DNA from: an uncultured bacterium
GTDB taxonomy: Bacteria; Planctomycetota; UBA1135
Length of the DNA: 64,000 nucleotides
Reading direction: 5' to 3'
Assembly (NCBI GenBank): GCA_937919925.1
Contig: CALFOT010000056.1
Coordinates: 1 to 64,000 of the forward strand
Under the pieces are notes generated by a model. It saw only the letters and a program-made list of their open reading frames with translations. It ran no database searches and was not told the DNA's origin. Made by a program: the position numbers and the translations under genes. Shown piece after piece: positions 9,189 through 18,045 of this stretch; position 1 is the first letter of the stretch; each line of letters opens with the position of its first letter.

Positions 9189-9896
9189 TTAACTGGCGAT
9201 GGACCCCTCGGCGCGCAGAATCAAAATCGCTTCCCAAGCAGCGCGACGCTCGGCTTCTTTTTTGCTCGCACCCCAAGCCGCAGGAAAGGAACGATTGCCC
9301 ACTTCGGCGCTTACCTGAAAGGCCTGCGTTTCCGGATGCTCGTGAAAATCGGTCAAGTGAAACACCGGAATCGAGCCGCGCACCGTTTGCGCCCAGTTCT
9401 GCAGTGTTTGTTTCGCCTGCATCCGGGCATGGTTCTCCGGCAACGCGGCCAAATCGTGGTGCAGCCACCGCACCGCAATCGTTCGGCAAGTGACGATGAC
9501 GGTTTCAGCTGGGCAATCTAGATAAACCGCACCCAACAAGGCCTCGATTGCATTTCCATAAACAGAACGCGGCAAACTAAAGCGCTTATCTAAATTGCCG
9601 CCACTGCGAATCCAGCGATCTAGCCCCAGGCGCTCACCTAAACGCGAAAGCGTTGCACGCGACACCAGCAGCGCTTTCCATTCCGTCAGCCGCCCCTCAC
9701 GCTCCTGTGGATACTCTGCAAATAGCAGCGCACTGACGACGAGGTCGAGGACCGCGTCGCCGAGGAATTCCAGCCGTTCATTGTGGTCTTCATCGATGCT
9801 GGCGTGGGTGAGCGCCAGTTCCAGCAGGCTGCGGTCGCGAAAACGATAGCCGATGAGGTCCTCAAGATGGCGCAGGGCAAGTGGAATGCCAGCCAT
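9189..9896 (-). CDS. rnc: Ribonuclease III
   Basis: RNase III cleaves double-stranded RNA in rRNA processing and mRNA decay. The signature NERLEFLGDAVL (residues 39-50) supplies catalytic Glu/Asp residues. A 'GRLTEWKALLVSRATL' segment and a C-terminal double-stranded-RNA-binding domain (about 160-230) complete the family architecture; 235 residues is normal. The residue aligned with E. coli Asp114 is Asn in 'YGNAIEALLGAVYLD', a substitution I recall from other lineages such as Bacteroidetes. The following Glu is kept. The ATG lies 108 nt from the divergent fabI start. A TAGAAT hexamer ends about 9 nt upstream of the ATG and could be a -10 element, implying a very short leader (weak). Confidence 0.96.
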   Translation of the reverse strand: MAGIPLALRHLEDLIGYRFRDRSLLELALTHASIDEDHNERLEFLGDAVLDLVVSALLFAEYPQEREGRLTEWKALLVSRATLSRLGERLGLDRWIRSGGNLDKRFSLPRSVYGNAIEALLGAVYLDCPAETVIVTCRTIAVRWLHHDLAALPENHARMQAKQTLQNWAQTVRGSIPVFHLTDFHEHPETQAFQVSAEVGNRSFPAAWGASKKEAERRAAWEAILILRAEGSIAS

Positions 9897-10004
9897 GAAG
9901 CCCAGATTCTATCCTCTCTTCCAATATTGACACCAATCGGCAACAATACCCCTTCGCCCACGCCAGGCGACCCCCGCATCTCACCTCGAAATAGTTAAAT
10001 ACGC

Positions 10005-10787
10005 ATGTTGCTCGAAGGAAAAAAGGGACTCATCTTCGGAGTCGCTAACCAATACAGTCTGGCTTGGCATATCGCCAAGGCTGCACATGAGCAAGGTGCG
10101 GAAGTGCTTTTGTCGGTTGGCGGCGAGCGTTTTTTGCGCAAAGTGGCACCACTTGCGGCGGAGCTAGATTCTCCCACGCCCATCATTTGCGATGTTTCCA
10201 CGGATGAAAACATCAAAGTCGCCTTTGCGGAAATCGAGAAGATTATGCCGGAGGTGGATTTCGTGGTGCACGCGATTGCCACCGCCAAGCGCGAGGAATT
10301 GCAAGGCCGTTACTTGGATACTAGCCGCGATGGTTTTAGCCTCGCGAACGATGTCTCCACTTACTCACTCGTGGCGATTTGCCGTGAAGCCGAGCGCCTG
10401 CTCACCAAGAATGCTTCCATTCTCACGCTGAGTTACCTCGGCGCGGTGCGTGCTGTGCCGTCTTACAACGTGATGGGTGTGGCCAAAGCAGGGTTGGAAG
10501 CCAGTGTGCGGTACTTGGCGAATGATTTGGGCCCAACCGGCATTCGTGTGAATGCGATTAGTGCTGGCCCGGTTAAGACCATGTCGGCCTCTGCGGTCAA
10601 AGGCTTCAAAGATAAGGTCGATATTCAGCAGGTAGCAGCACCGCTGCGCCGCAACGTGACAGGTGAAGATGTTGGCAAAGCCGGCATGTTCTTGCTCAGT
10701 GATTGGGCCTCTGGTGTGACTGGCGAAGTCCTGTATGTGGACTGTGGCTACAGCATCATGGCAGACTTCATCACTCGCGAGGTGTAA
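10005..10787 (+). CDS. fabI: Enoyl-[acyl-carrier-protein] reductase (NADH) FabI
   Basis: This is the last reductive step of fatty-acid elongation in the cytoplasm. The 260-residue protein has the FabI-type nucleotide-binding start 'GLIFGVANQYSLAWHIAKA', the catalytic pair Tyr144/Tyr154 with Lys161 (SYLGAVRAVPSYNVMGVAK), and the 'VNAISAGPVKTMSASAVKGF' substrate loop that distinguishes FabI from other SDRs. The ATG at 10005 follows an AT-rich stretch but no obvious Shine-Dalgarno. thiD follows after 3 nt and is probably co-transcribed. Confidence 0.95.
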   Translation: MLLEGKKGLIFGVANQYSLAWHIAKAAHEQGAEVLLSVGGERFLRKVAPLAAELDSPTPIICDVSTDENIKVAFAEIEKIMPEVDFVVHAIATAKREELQGRYLDTSRDGFSLANDVSTYSLVAICREAERLLTKNASILTLSYLGAVRAVPSYNVMGVAKAGLEASVRYLANDLGPTGIRVNAISAGPVKTMSASAVKGFKDKVDIQQVAAPLRRNVTGEDVGKAGMFLLSDWASGVTGEVLYVDCGYSIMADFITREV

Positions 10788-10790
10788 CGT

Positions 10791-11633
10791 ATGGCTGGGG
10801 TGCTTTGTTTAGGCGGAAGCGACCCTCAAGAAGGTGCCGGTGTGCAAATGGACGCTGCCGTCTGTCAGGCTTTGGGCCAGCATCCGCAGATGGTGGTGTG
10901 CGTTGATACGGTGCAAAGTATTGTCGGTTTAGAATCCGCCACGCCGCGTCAGCAAACCGCTGTGGCGCATGAAATTTTGTTTGCGCTCGATGCCGGTGTC
11001 GACGCGATCAAGATTGGCGCGCTCGGTAACGAGGATGTGGTTGCTGCGGTGGTTGCGGCGCTCGAACCCTGGCATAAAGATGTTCCCATTGTGCTCGATC
11101 CCGTTTGCGCCGCCACGCGTACGCTGGGCGCCGAGCGTTTGAACTCGGTGGCGGGCGCGCGCTTGATGGAAATGGAGCTGTTTCCGTTATGCCGTTTGGT
11201 CACGCCCAATGCCTTTGAATACGGTACGGGTGAACGTTATCAGGATTGCCGGGCAGTGTTGCTAAAAGGTGGACACGCGGCGGATTATGCCGAATTGGAA
11301 GGCGGTACGCCCTTGCCCTGGATTGCCGACGTGCTCACGGATTTGTTGCAGGATCCCATCGAGTTTCGGCATCCGCGTATTGAGGGTGCCGAGAATTTGC
11401 ATGGCACGGGTTGTGCGCTATCCACAGCGATCGCGTGTTTCCTTGCGAAGGGGTACGAACCCTGGGCAGCATGTCAGTGCGCAATCGAAGTGATGCAGGA
11501 ATGGTTACGCACCGCAGTAGCGCAAGGCACAGGATTGCTCCCCTTTGCACCGCACAAAATGCCCAAGCCGCGCACTTTACCCGCCGCCGCAGAAGGCGCG
11601 CGCGTGGTGTGGCTGAGTGGCGCGAAGCCTTAA
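10791..11633 (+). CDS. thiD: Hydroxymethylpyrimidine/phosphomethylpyrimidine kinase
   Basis: The enzyme phosphorylates HMP and HMP-P for thiamine pyrophosphate synthesis. The 280-residue ribokinase-fold protein opens with 'GGSDPQEGAGVQMD', the ThiD substrate loop. It has 'VLDPVCAATRTLG' where the family has VxDPVM, 'VTPNAFE' for VTPN.E, and the 'GTGCALSTAIACFLA' anion-hole motif with catalytic Cys/Asp-equivalent surroundings. Length is normal. It lies 3 nt after fabI. No TPP riboswitch is seen upstream. The substitution of the usual PVM by PVC is mild and does not change the call. Confidence 0.88.
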   Translation: MAGVLCLGGSDPQEGAGVQMDAAVCQALGQHPQMVVCVDTVQSIVGLESATPRQQTAVAHEILFALDAGVDAIKIGALGNEDVVAAVVAALEPWHKDVPIVLDPVCAATRTLGAERLNSVAGARLMEMELFPLCRLVTPNAFEYGTGERYQDCRAVLLKGGHAADYAELEGGTPLPWIADVLTDLLQDPIEFRHPRIEGAENLHGTGCALSTAIACFLAKGYEPWAACQCAIEVMQEWLRTAVAQGTGLLPFAPHKMPKPRTLPAAAEGARVVWLSGAKP

Positions 11634-11645
11634 ATTAGAGCTTCC

Positions 11646-12464
11646 TTAAGTAAACTGACGGCTAATGCGGCTCAAAATGCCCTTTACGGTAGCATCCAGC
11701 AAGCTGTCTTCGTTGTAATCACCCGAAGTCACATAGCTCACCCGGTCTTCGGAAATCAGCTTGTGGACTTTCTCCTTGGTAACGCGCAGCTGCCATTTGG
11801 AGGGGTCAAAAACGGCAAGAGAGTAACCGCCTTGTTCGCGCGTCATCTTCATTGCGGGGATATCGGTATCACCATCGCCAAAGAAAATCATCCGCTCAAA
11901 TGGCACCGGGCGGGTCGGCTTTTCCATCCAGGCATTCAAGGAGCGATCATTCCAGAAGTTCTCGATGCCCTTGTTGATGCGGAAGAGGAACTGCGTTTTG
12001 GTGGTGTAGTTGACCACCACACTCGGCCAGCAGGCTTCGCCGTTTTCATCAAAGAGGTACTTGCAGGCGAAGATGTATTGGAAACGCTGGGCGATGGCGG
12101 TGCCGCGGATCATTTCTTCATTGCCTGAGGAAACAATGTAATGCATTGGATCTAAACCCAGACCCCTGGCAAAAACATCAATGCGATCAAACCAGCTTTC
12201 CACCCCCGGCAATAACGGCGTGGCCTGTCCATGTTGCTCGAGCAAATCTCGCGTGAGTTTGATGCCCTTGCGCTTGGCGGAGGCAAGAATCTCAAACAGG
12301 TACATCAAAATCTGATCGGCATTGGCGTCGCGCGCGCGTGCTTCGACCCGATCCCAAAACGGCCCAATCTCTTCATCCAATAACCCCAATAAGGAGTGCT
12401 CCTGGATGTTGTCACGGGCCAGGGTGCCGTCAAAATCGTAGATGAGCGCAACTTTAGGCAACAT
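11646..12464 (-). CDS. HAD-superfamily hydrolase
   Basis: A 272-residue haloacid-dehalogenase-like phosphatase. Motif I is 'YDFDGTLARDN' (Asp10 and Asp12, nucleophile and acid/base), motif II is 'IVSSGNEEM', and motif III/IV is 'FFGDGDTDIPAMKM'. A sizeable cap lies between motifs I and II. The physiological substrate is unknown. The ATG at 12464 begins at motif I; the frame remains open upstream inside dgt but that part has no similarity. It starts 5 nt after the dgt stop and is likely expressed with it. Confidence 0.85.
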   Translation of the reverse strand: MLPKVALIYDFDGTLARDNIQEHSLLGLLDEEIGPFWDRVEARARDANADQILMYLFEILASAKRKGIKLTRDLLEQHGQATPLLPGVESWFDRIDVFARGLGLDPMHYIVSSGNEEMIRGTAIAQRFQYIFACKYLFDENGEACWPSVVVNYTTKTQFLFRINKGIENFWNDRSLNAWMEKPTRPVPFERMIFFGDGDTDIPAMKMTREQGGYSLAVFDPSKWQLRVTKEKVHKLISEDRVSYVTSGDYNEDSLLDATVKGILSRISRQFT

Positions 12465-12469
12465 GATGA

Positions 12470-13606
12470 TTAATAGGCTGGGAGCACGCCGAGTTCTTTG
12501 GCGATTGCATCGACATAACGATCGGTCATGCCTTGCACAAAGTCGCACACGGCACGGTGGGGTGATTCTGCATTTTCGAGGAATTGTTCGGGCACCCGCT
12601 CGGGGCGCTGCAGCAACGCATCAAAAACTTTGCCGAGCAACTCGGTGGCGCGACGCACATGCCAGTTCACTTCCTCTTTCAAGTACATATTGGCGTACAA
12701 GTACGCGTGTAGGCCAGCCACCATCGAGCCGAAACTTTCTGAATGGCCCAATAAGCGCTGCTCGCAACTTTGGGCTGCGACGGCCGAGCGCGCAGCGGTC
12801 GCGAGCAAACGGCGCGCAGATTCTTCGCGCACATCGGCAATCGCTAAACCCAATAATTCGTTCGCCGCGCGTCGCCATAACAAAGTCCCATGGGCTTCTT
12901 CTGGATGACGTTTTTGCGCCGCGGCTACAGCCATTTCCCAGAGGGGCAACTCGGTGCGCATTTGAACTGGATCCAAAATGCCTTCGCGAATCCCATCATC
13001 CACATCGTGATAGTGATAGGCCGTGGAATCGGCAAGATCCACAAGTTGTCCTTCGAGCCGTGGAAAACGTAACTGTGTGCCGCTTGCCGGATCAAAAACC
13101 TTCTCGTGTTTTTTTAAACAATCCTGGGTTTCCATGGTCAAATTTAAACCACGATATTCCGGGCTGCGTTGCTCCAGCAAATTCACAATCCGCAGTGACT
13201 GACGGTTATGCGCGAAGCCGCCGTGCGCAGCCATTTTTTCATTCAGCAAGACTTCCCCGCTATGCCCATAAGGCGGGTGGCCCAAATCGTGCGCCAGCGC
13301 AATCGCTTCGCACAACGGCTCATTCAGATTCAGCGCGCTCGCCAGCGACCGCGAAACTTGCAACACTTCCAGCGAATGGGTCAGGCGCGTGCGTTGGTTG
13401 TCGCCGACGTGGTTCACAAACACCTGGGTTTTGTACATCAAGCGTCGAAACGCCGAGCAGTGAATGATGCGATCGCGGTCGCGTTCGTAACGGGTGCGCC
13501 ACTCATCGGGGATTTCTTCAAAGCTACGGCCAGCCGATTCTGCCGAGCGGCTGGCGGCGGGATGGAGCCGTTCCAGCTCCAGGGTTTCCTTCTCGATGCG
13601 GTTCAC
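12470..13606 (-). CDS. dgt: Deoxyguanosinetriphosphate triphosphohydrolase-like protein
   Basis: An HD-domain dNTPase of 378 residues that would hydrolyse dNTPs to deoxynucleoside and triphosphate. The 'DRDRIIHCSAFRRLMYKTQVF' opening is diagnostic of the family. Metal ligands are His77 (RTRLTHS), His106-Asp107 (AHDLGHPPYGH) and a later Asp in 'DLADSTAYHYHDVDD'. The C-terminal helical domain is present. Members of this size are commonly called dGTPase-like because their preferred dNTP varies. The gene opens a two-gene unit with the HAD hydrolase. Confidence 0.93.
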   Translation of the reverse strand: MNRIEKETLELERLHPAASRSAESAGRSFEEIPDEWRTRYERDRDRIIHCSAFRRLMYKTQVFVNHVGDNQRTRLTHSLEVLQVSRSLASALNLNEPLCEAIALAHDLGHPPYGHSGEVLLNEKMAAHGGFAHNRQSLRIVNLLEQRSPEYRGLNLTMETQDCLKKHEKVFDPASGTQLRFPRLEGQLVDLADSTAYHYHDVDDGIREGILDPVQMRTELPLWEMAVAAAQKRHPEEAHGTLLWRRAANELLGLAIADVREESARRLLATAARSAVAAQSCEQRLLGHSESFGSMVAGLHAYLYANMYLKEEVNWHVRRATELLGKVFDALLQRPERVPEQFLENAESPHRAVCDFVQGMTDRYVDAIAKELGVLPAY

Positions 13607-13647
13607 GGGGCACAGGATAGGCGGCGCGGGTAGAATCGGGGTGAGGA

Positions 13648-14793
13648 TTGACCATTTTTGCGCGGAAACCTATAGTTTCCAGCCGTTTTTTGCGTCACCC
13701 CCCCTACGCAAACGGCGCTTTGCTCAGCCTTCTCACTCGCGATCACCAGGTGTTTCAAATCCGACTCAAACAGCAAGCTCCCCTTGAGGTGGCGGCGTTG
13801 CGCGCGCGCCTGCAGGTTTGGGCTGAAGAGCGCGGTTGGTCGGTGGCTGGATCGCTAGAAAATGCGGCAATCTTGTACATCAAGGGCGCAAAACAAGTCT
13901 CTGAACTTGATTCTCTGCGCAGTTGGGAGGGCGTCGACGCCGTGTTGGCTGAAAACGCGCCCGTTTCCGCAGCCCTTCAGCGTCTGCCACAAGCGGTTCA
14001 GGTCGGTGCGGCCAAGTTCGGAGCTGGTTATGCCAGCTTCATTGCCGGCCCTTGCTCCGTCGAAGATTACGATTCCATGTTGCAACTGGCGGAACATCTG
14101 GTCACAGCGGGTGCTACCGCTTTGCGTGCCGGAGCATTCAAGCCGCGCACTTCGCCCTACGCTTTCCAAGGCCTTGGCGTGCCGGGTCTCGAAATTCTTT
14201 CCGCAGTCAGCCGCGCCACCGGGCTGCCAGTCGTTACCGAGGTCCTCGATATTCGCGATTTAGACCACGTCGCCGCACACGCGGATGTGCTGCAAATCGG
14301 TTCGCGCAGCATGAGCAATGCGCCGTTGTTGAAAGAAGTCGGACGCGTCGGCAAGCCGGTGTTATTGAAGCGCGGTATGAGCGCCACTTTGAAGGAATTT
14401 CTCTACGCAGCCGAATACGTCGCTCTGGGCAATGCGCCCTCCGTGTTGCTGTGTGAACGCGGCCTACGTCACTTTGATCCTGCCGTGCGCAACCTGCTCG
14501 ATTTGTCGGCGGTAGCGGCGCTCAAACAAGAAACCGGCCTGCCGGTCATCGTGGATCCGTCGCACGGCACTGGCCGCGCGGATTTGGTTCCACCCATGCT
14601 CTTGGCCGCCGCCGCCGCCGGCGCGGATGGCTTCCTTGTGGAAGTCCATACCAACCCTTGTGCAGCTTGGTCGGATGCCGATCAAGCTCTACCACTGTCG
14701 GCTTTCCGCGAGGTCGTCCCCCGCGTCGCCAAAGTGCTTGCCGCCTGTGACCGTGAGCTTTGCTACGCGATGTCCCACCAACCCAAAGTCTGA
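13648..14793 (+). CDS. aroF: 3-deoxy-7-phosphoheptulonate (DAHP) synthase, type I-beta with N-terminal regulatory domain
   Basis: The enzyme condenses phosphoenolpyruvate and erythrose-4-phosphate, the first step of the shikimate pathway. The catalytic TIM barrel shows 'FIAGPCSVEDYDSM', 'GAFKPRTSPYAFQGLG', 'LLKRGMSATLKEF', 'DPSHGTGRADLV' and 'FLVEVHTNP'. This pattern marks the Bacillus/Thermotoga-like I-beta group rather than KDO8P synthase. A ferredoxin-like regulatory domain occupies about residues 35-105. The ATG at 13648 has GAGG about 7 nt upstream, but the first 34 residues are atypical; a GTG at 13750 beginning 'VFQIRLKQ' would start exactly at the domain. It opens a long plus-strand gene run. 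Confidence 0.92.
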   Translation: MTIFARKPIVSSRFLRHPPYANGALLSLLTRDHQVFQIRLKQQAPLEVAALRARLQVWAEERGWSVAGSLENAAILYIKGAKQVSELDSLRSWEGVDAVLAENAPVSAALQRLPQAVQVGAAKFGAGYASFIAGPCSVEDYDSMLQLAEHLVTAGATALRAGAFKPRTSPYAFQGLGVPGLEILSAVSRATGLPVVTEVLDIRDLDHVAAHADVLQIGSRSMSNAPLLKEVGRVGKPVLLKRGMSATLKEFLYAAEYVALGNAPSVLLCERGLRHFDPAVRNLLDLSAVAALKQETGLPVIVDPSHGTGRADLVPPMLLAAAAAGADGFLVEVHTNPCAAWSDADQALPLSAFREVVPRVAKVLAACDRELCYAMSHQPKV

Positions 14794-14802
14794 GCCGAAT
14801 CA

Positions 14803-15561
14803 ATGTCCCGCACTCCCTATATTGCCGGCAACTGGAAAATGCACCTCACCAAGCGCAAGGCTTCGTCCTTAGCGCGTGATGTTGCCGAATTCCAAGGCGA
14901 AAATCCCGCCTGCAAAGTTGCGGTTTTCCCAACGTTCTTACACCTCGATTATGTTCGTCGTAATCTGAAAGGCAGCAACGTCATCCTCGGCGCGCAAAAT
15001 TGCTACGGCAAAAAAGAGGGTGCTTACACCGGCGAAATTTCTCCTTATATGCTGCGCGATATGGGGGTGAAAGTGGTGCTGATTGGCCACTCGGAGCGGC
15101 GCCACATTTTCGGTGAAACCGATACCATGATGAGCGACAAGGTCAAAATTACCTTACGCGCGAAATTGGATGTCATGTTGTGCGTCGGCGAAACTCTAGA
15201 GGAGCGCGAGTCCGGCAAAACTTTTGCGGTTTTGGCGCGCCAGTTACGCGCTTTGAAAGTGGTGAAGACCTCTCAAGCGGAGCGCGTAAGCGTTGCTTAT
15301 GAGCCAGTCTGGGCGATTGGCACCGGCAAAACGGCTACCCCGGCGATGGCCCAAGAAGCCCACGCTGAATGCCGTCGCCTACTTGGCGATATCCTGGGTG
15401 CCCAGGCAGCGGCCACCATTCCCATCCTCTACGGCGGATCGGTCAAAGCTGGCAATGCCGCCGAGCTTCTTTCCCAAACAGATGTTGACGGCGCCCTAGT
15501 TGGCGGCGCATCTCTTTCGATTCACGATTTCGGTCCCATCATCGACGCAGCTACGGCTTAA
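14803..15561 (+). CDS. tpiA: Triosephosphate isomerase
   Basis: Interconverts dihydroxyacetone phosphate and glyceraldehyde-3-phosphate in central metabolism. The 252-residue TIM barrel has Lys12 in 'AGNWKM', electrophile His96 in 'IGHSERR', catalytic base Glu167 in 'AYEPVWAIGTGK', and the phosphate-binding 'ILYGGSVK' and 'DGALVGGASL' loops. It starts 9 nt after the DAHP synthase stop and is followed by secG after 27 nt. The tpiA-secG order is widespread in bacteria and supports both calls. Confidence 0.97.
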   Translation: MSRTPYIAGNWKMHLTKRKASSLARDVAEFQGENPACKVAVFPTFLHLDYVRRNLKGSNVILGAQNCYGKKEGAYTGEISPYMLRDMGVKVVLIGHSERRHIFGETDTMMSDKVKITLRAKLDVMLCVGETLEERESGKTFAVLARQLRALKVVKTSQAERVSVAYEPVWAIGTGKTATPAMAQEAHAECRRLLGDILGAQAAATIPILYGGSVKAGNAAELLSQTDVDGALVGGASLSIHDFGPIIDAATA

Positions 15562-15588
15562 ACGGCGGCGTCGCCAAGCACTACTACC

Positions 15589-15915
15589 ATGCTTACAGTA
15601 CTTCTTTACTTACTTTTCTTCGCTTCGGCGCTGCTCATCATCCTGGTCGTTTTGGTTCAGGAAGGGAAAGGCGGCGGACTCGGTGGCGCTCTTGGTGGTG
15701 CGGGTGCCGAAACGTTCGGCGTGCGCGCTGGGGGTGTAAACCGCGTGACCTTCATCCTGTTTGGGGTGTTTTGTGTGTCCGCGTTGGCTCTGCACTGGGT
15801 TTCCGGCGACGCCAACGATGGCTCCGCACTGGAATTCCCTGCCGGTATTGAAGGCAGTCAAGATAGTGGTGATGGCGCAGGTGCTGGCAACCCTGTGGTT
15901 CCAGTAACCCAGTAG
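15589..15915 (+). CDS. secG: Preprotein translocase subunit SecG
   Basis: A small membrane protein of the SecYEG channel. Two transmembrane helices are visible (about residues 3-22 and 50-67). They are separated by the conserved 'VLVQEGKGGGLGGALGG' loop and a 'GAETFGVRAGGVNRVTFILFGVF' segment typical of SecG. A low-complexity Gly/Asp tail of about 35 residues ends the protein. It sits between tpiA and pyrE. Confidence 0.93.
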   Translation: MLTVLLYLLFFASALLIILVVLVQEGKGGGLGGALGGAGAETFGVRAGGVNRVTFILFGVFCVSALALHWVSGDANDGSALEFPAGIEGSQDSGDGAGAGNPVVPVTQ

Positions 15916-15922
15916 TCCGGTG

Positions 15923-16549
15923 ATGACAGCCTCCTCGATAGAAGCGCTCGCTGAAAATACGGCGTCTGCTTTGCGCACAGCAGAGGCACTCTTAGAGGGG
16001 CATTTTCTGCTGTCGTCGGGCCGTCATGCAGGGCGTTATGTGCAGTGCGCAAAGCTGCTGCAATACCCTGAACTCGCTGCCCAAGTTTGTGCACAATTGG
16101 CCGCTGCCGTGCGTCAAGCGCGGGCGGAAGAGCAACCATTTGATGTCGTGATTGGCCCTGCAATGGGTGCGGTTACTTTCGGTTATGAATTGGCACGCGC
16201 CTTTGGTGTGCGCGGTTTGTTCGCCGAGCGCGCGGCGGAAGGTGGCTTCGTGTTGCGCCGCGGATTCCAAGTAGAGGCAGGCGAGCGCGTGCTGGTTGCA
16301 GAAGATGTGGTGACCACCGGCAAGAGTGCCGGTGAAGTGGTCCATATGTTGCGCGCGATGGGTGTGCAAAATATTTCTGCCGCTGCAATCGTGAATCGCA
16401 GTGGTTCGGCGAATCCTTTCGGTGACATCCCGTTCTATCGTGCGATGGATCTGGAAGTTCCATCATGGCCGGCTGCACAATGCCCGCTATGTGCTGATCC
16501 TCAAGTTGGCCCGGCCATCAAGCCTGGCTCACGCCCTGGTTTAAACTAG
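15923..16549 (+). CDS. pyrE: Orotate phosphoribosyltransferase
   Basis: Converts orotate and PRPP to orotidine monophosphate in pyrimidine synthesis. The 208-residue protein carries the PRPP-binding signature 'VLVAEDVVTTGKSAGE', an N-terminal 'ALLEGHFLLSSGRHAGRYVQC' segment characteristic of the PyrE family, and the 'FDVVIGPAMGAVTFGYELA' strand-loop. The ATG at 15923 is preceded in frame by a GTG at 15920; ATG is preferred. It follows secG by 7 nt. A C-terminal 'PSWPAAQCPLCADP' stretch is also usual for this subgroup. Confidence 0.95.
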   Translation: MTASSIEALAENTASALRTAEALLEGHFLLSSGRHAGRYVQCAKLLQYPELAAQVCAQLAAAVRQARAEEQPFDVVIGPAMGAVTFGYELARAFGVRGLFAERAAEGGFVLRRGFQVEAGERVLVAEDVVTTGKSAGEVVHMLRAMGVQNISAAAIVNRSGSANPFGDIPFYRAMDLEVPSWPAAQCPLCADPQVGPAIKPGSRPGLN

Positions 16550-16580
16550 GCTGCGCAAGCGGCCCTGCCTGGAGTTCCTG

Positions 16581-17486
16581 ATGGCAACAGCCCCAACATC
16601 TGAATCCCTGCACAGCATGACCGGCTACGGTCGTGGCAGTTGCGAAAACCAACATGCTTCTGCTTCCGTCGAACTTCGCTCGGTCAATGGCAAGGGCTTG
16701 ATTTTGAAGCTGCGGCTGCCCGGTGACCGTTTAGAGTTAGAGTCTAAAATCGAGGCGATTTTGCGTGGCGGTTTGGAACGGGGCAGCGTGAATGGCAACG
16801 TGCGCGTAAAAATCCTTGATGCCGGCGCGGTGGAATTGGATTTGGCGGTGCTCCAGCGTTATCTTGCCGCGTGGCGCAAGGCCGAAAAGAAGTTGGGTTT
16901 AGAGGCGCATGATCCATCGATGGCGGAACTGTTGGCTTTGCCTGGCGCTTATCAAGGTTCGGAAGAATCAGCCGCGGTCACCAAGGCGGTGGCGAAGGCG
17001 GTGGAAGATGCTGCAACTCAAGCTCTGGCCGCATTGGTGGAAGCGCGGCAGCAAGAAGGAGTGCGCCTCGGTCGCGAAATTGAGCGCTTGTGCAAAAACT
17101 TAGCTACCTTATTGAGCAAGATTGAGAAGCGGCTGCCGAAAGCGCAAGAAGTGTTGGCGGGGCGTTTAAAAGAGCGCGTGGAATTGGCTTTGAGTAAAAT
17201 CGAACGTACCGAACCAATCGATTTAGCACGTGAGTTGGTGTTGCTCGCCGAGCGCGCCGATGTGCAAGAAGAGGTCGCGCGCTTGCATATTCACTTGGAT
17301 CGTTTGGCTGACAAGTTGCGGCTCGGCGGAGCCTTGGGCCGCGAGTTGGAGTTCCTGGTGCAGGAATGCCATCGTGAGGTCACCACTCTAGGCAATAAAT
17401 CTTCCGACAGCGTATTGTCGGAGTTTGTGGTGGCTCAAAAATTGGTGCTGCAGCAAATGAAGGAGCAGCTGGCCAATGTCGAATAA
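16581..17486 (+). CDS. yicC: YicC-family endoribonuclease
   Basis: A 301-residue protein with the complete YicC pattern: 'LHSMTGYGRG' near the start, 'VELRSVNGKGL', an N-terminal mixed domain and a C-terminal helical domain ending 'LEFLVQECHREVTTLGNKSSD'. YicC proteins are endoribonucleases implicated in small-RNA decay and stress responses. GGAG lies 6 nt before the ATG. The 3' end overlaps gmk by 11 nt, matching the widespread yicC-gmk pairing. Confidence 0.94.
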   Translation: MATAPTSESLHSMTGYGRGSCENQHASASVELRSVNGKGLILKLRLPGDRLELESKIEAILRGGLERGSVNGNVRVKILDAGAVELDLAVLQRYLAAWRKAEKKLGLEAHDPSMAELLALPGAYQGSEESAAVTKAVAKAVEDAATQALAALVEARQQEGVRLGREIERLCKNLATLLSKIEKRLPKAQEVLAGRLKERVELALSKIERTEPIDLARELVLLAERADVQEEVARLHIHLDRLADKLRLGGALGRELEFLVQECHREVTTLGNKSSDSVLSEFVVAQKLVLQQMKEQLANVE

Positions 17487-18045
17487 GCGTGGCCGTTTGA
17501 TCATCGTTTCCGGGCCGACGGCTTCCGGGAAATCCACTTTATGGCGCCGTTTAGTGCAGCGCGAGGGCGTGGATTTTTCCGTCAGCGCTACCACGCGGGC
17601 GGCGCGGCAAGGAGAGATGGATGGCCGCGATTATCATTTTGTGAGCGCCGAACAATTTCAGTCATGGATTGATGCCGGAGCGTTTTTGGAATGGGCTGAG
17701 GTGCATGGTCAACGTTATGGCACTTTGCGTGAGCATGTTTTGCAGTCGATTGACCGCGGCCACGACATCGTTTTAGAAATAGATGTGCAAGGTGCGCGAC
17801 AACTCCACAAATGCGGTCTGCCTTTGGTCAGTTTGTTTGTCATGCCGCCGTCGCGCGAGATTCTGGAACAACGTTTGCGCGGTCGTGGTACCGAAAGCGA
17901 GGAACAAATCCAACAGCGTCTCTCCATTGTTGCGGAGGAAATGTCTTACGCTGCTGATTATCAATACCAAGTCTTGAACGATAATTTTGAACGTATGGAG
18001 GCTGAGGTCGAACAAATCCTCGGTTACCGCAAGGAGGTACTCTGA
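17476..18045 (+). CDS. gmk: Guanylate kinase
   Basis: Phosphorylates GMP to GDP. The 189-residue protein has a P-loop 'SGPTASGKST' (Lys19; the usual form is GPSGAGKST), the GMP-binding 'VSATTRAARQGEMDGRDYHFVS' region, 'FLEWAEVHGQRYGT' and 'IVLEIDVQGARQL'. It overlaps yicC by 11 nt and coaC by 1 nt (TGATG). In many bacteria rpoZ lies between gmk and coaBC; here it does not. Confidence 0.96.
   Translation: MSNKRGRLIIVSGPTASGKSTLWRRLVQREGVDFSVSATTRAARQGEMDGRDYHFVSAEQFQSWIDAGAFLEWAEVHGQRYGTLREHVLQSIDRGHDIVLEIDVQGARQLHKCGLPLVSLFVMPPSREILEQRLRGRGTESEEQIQQRLSIVAEEMSYAADYQYQVLNDNFERMEAEVEQILGYRKEVL

Noticed and set aside
9927-9932. Perfect TTGACA hexamer between rnc and fabI
   Set aside because: No acceptable -10 element lies 16-18 nt downstream; the hexamer alone is not enough for a promoter call.
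13750-13752. GTG as the DAHP synthase start
   Set aside because: It fits the domain border, but ATG 13648 has a GAGG at normal spacing. I kept the longer form while noting the doubt.
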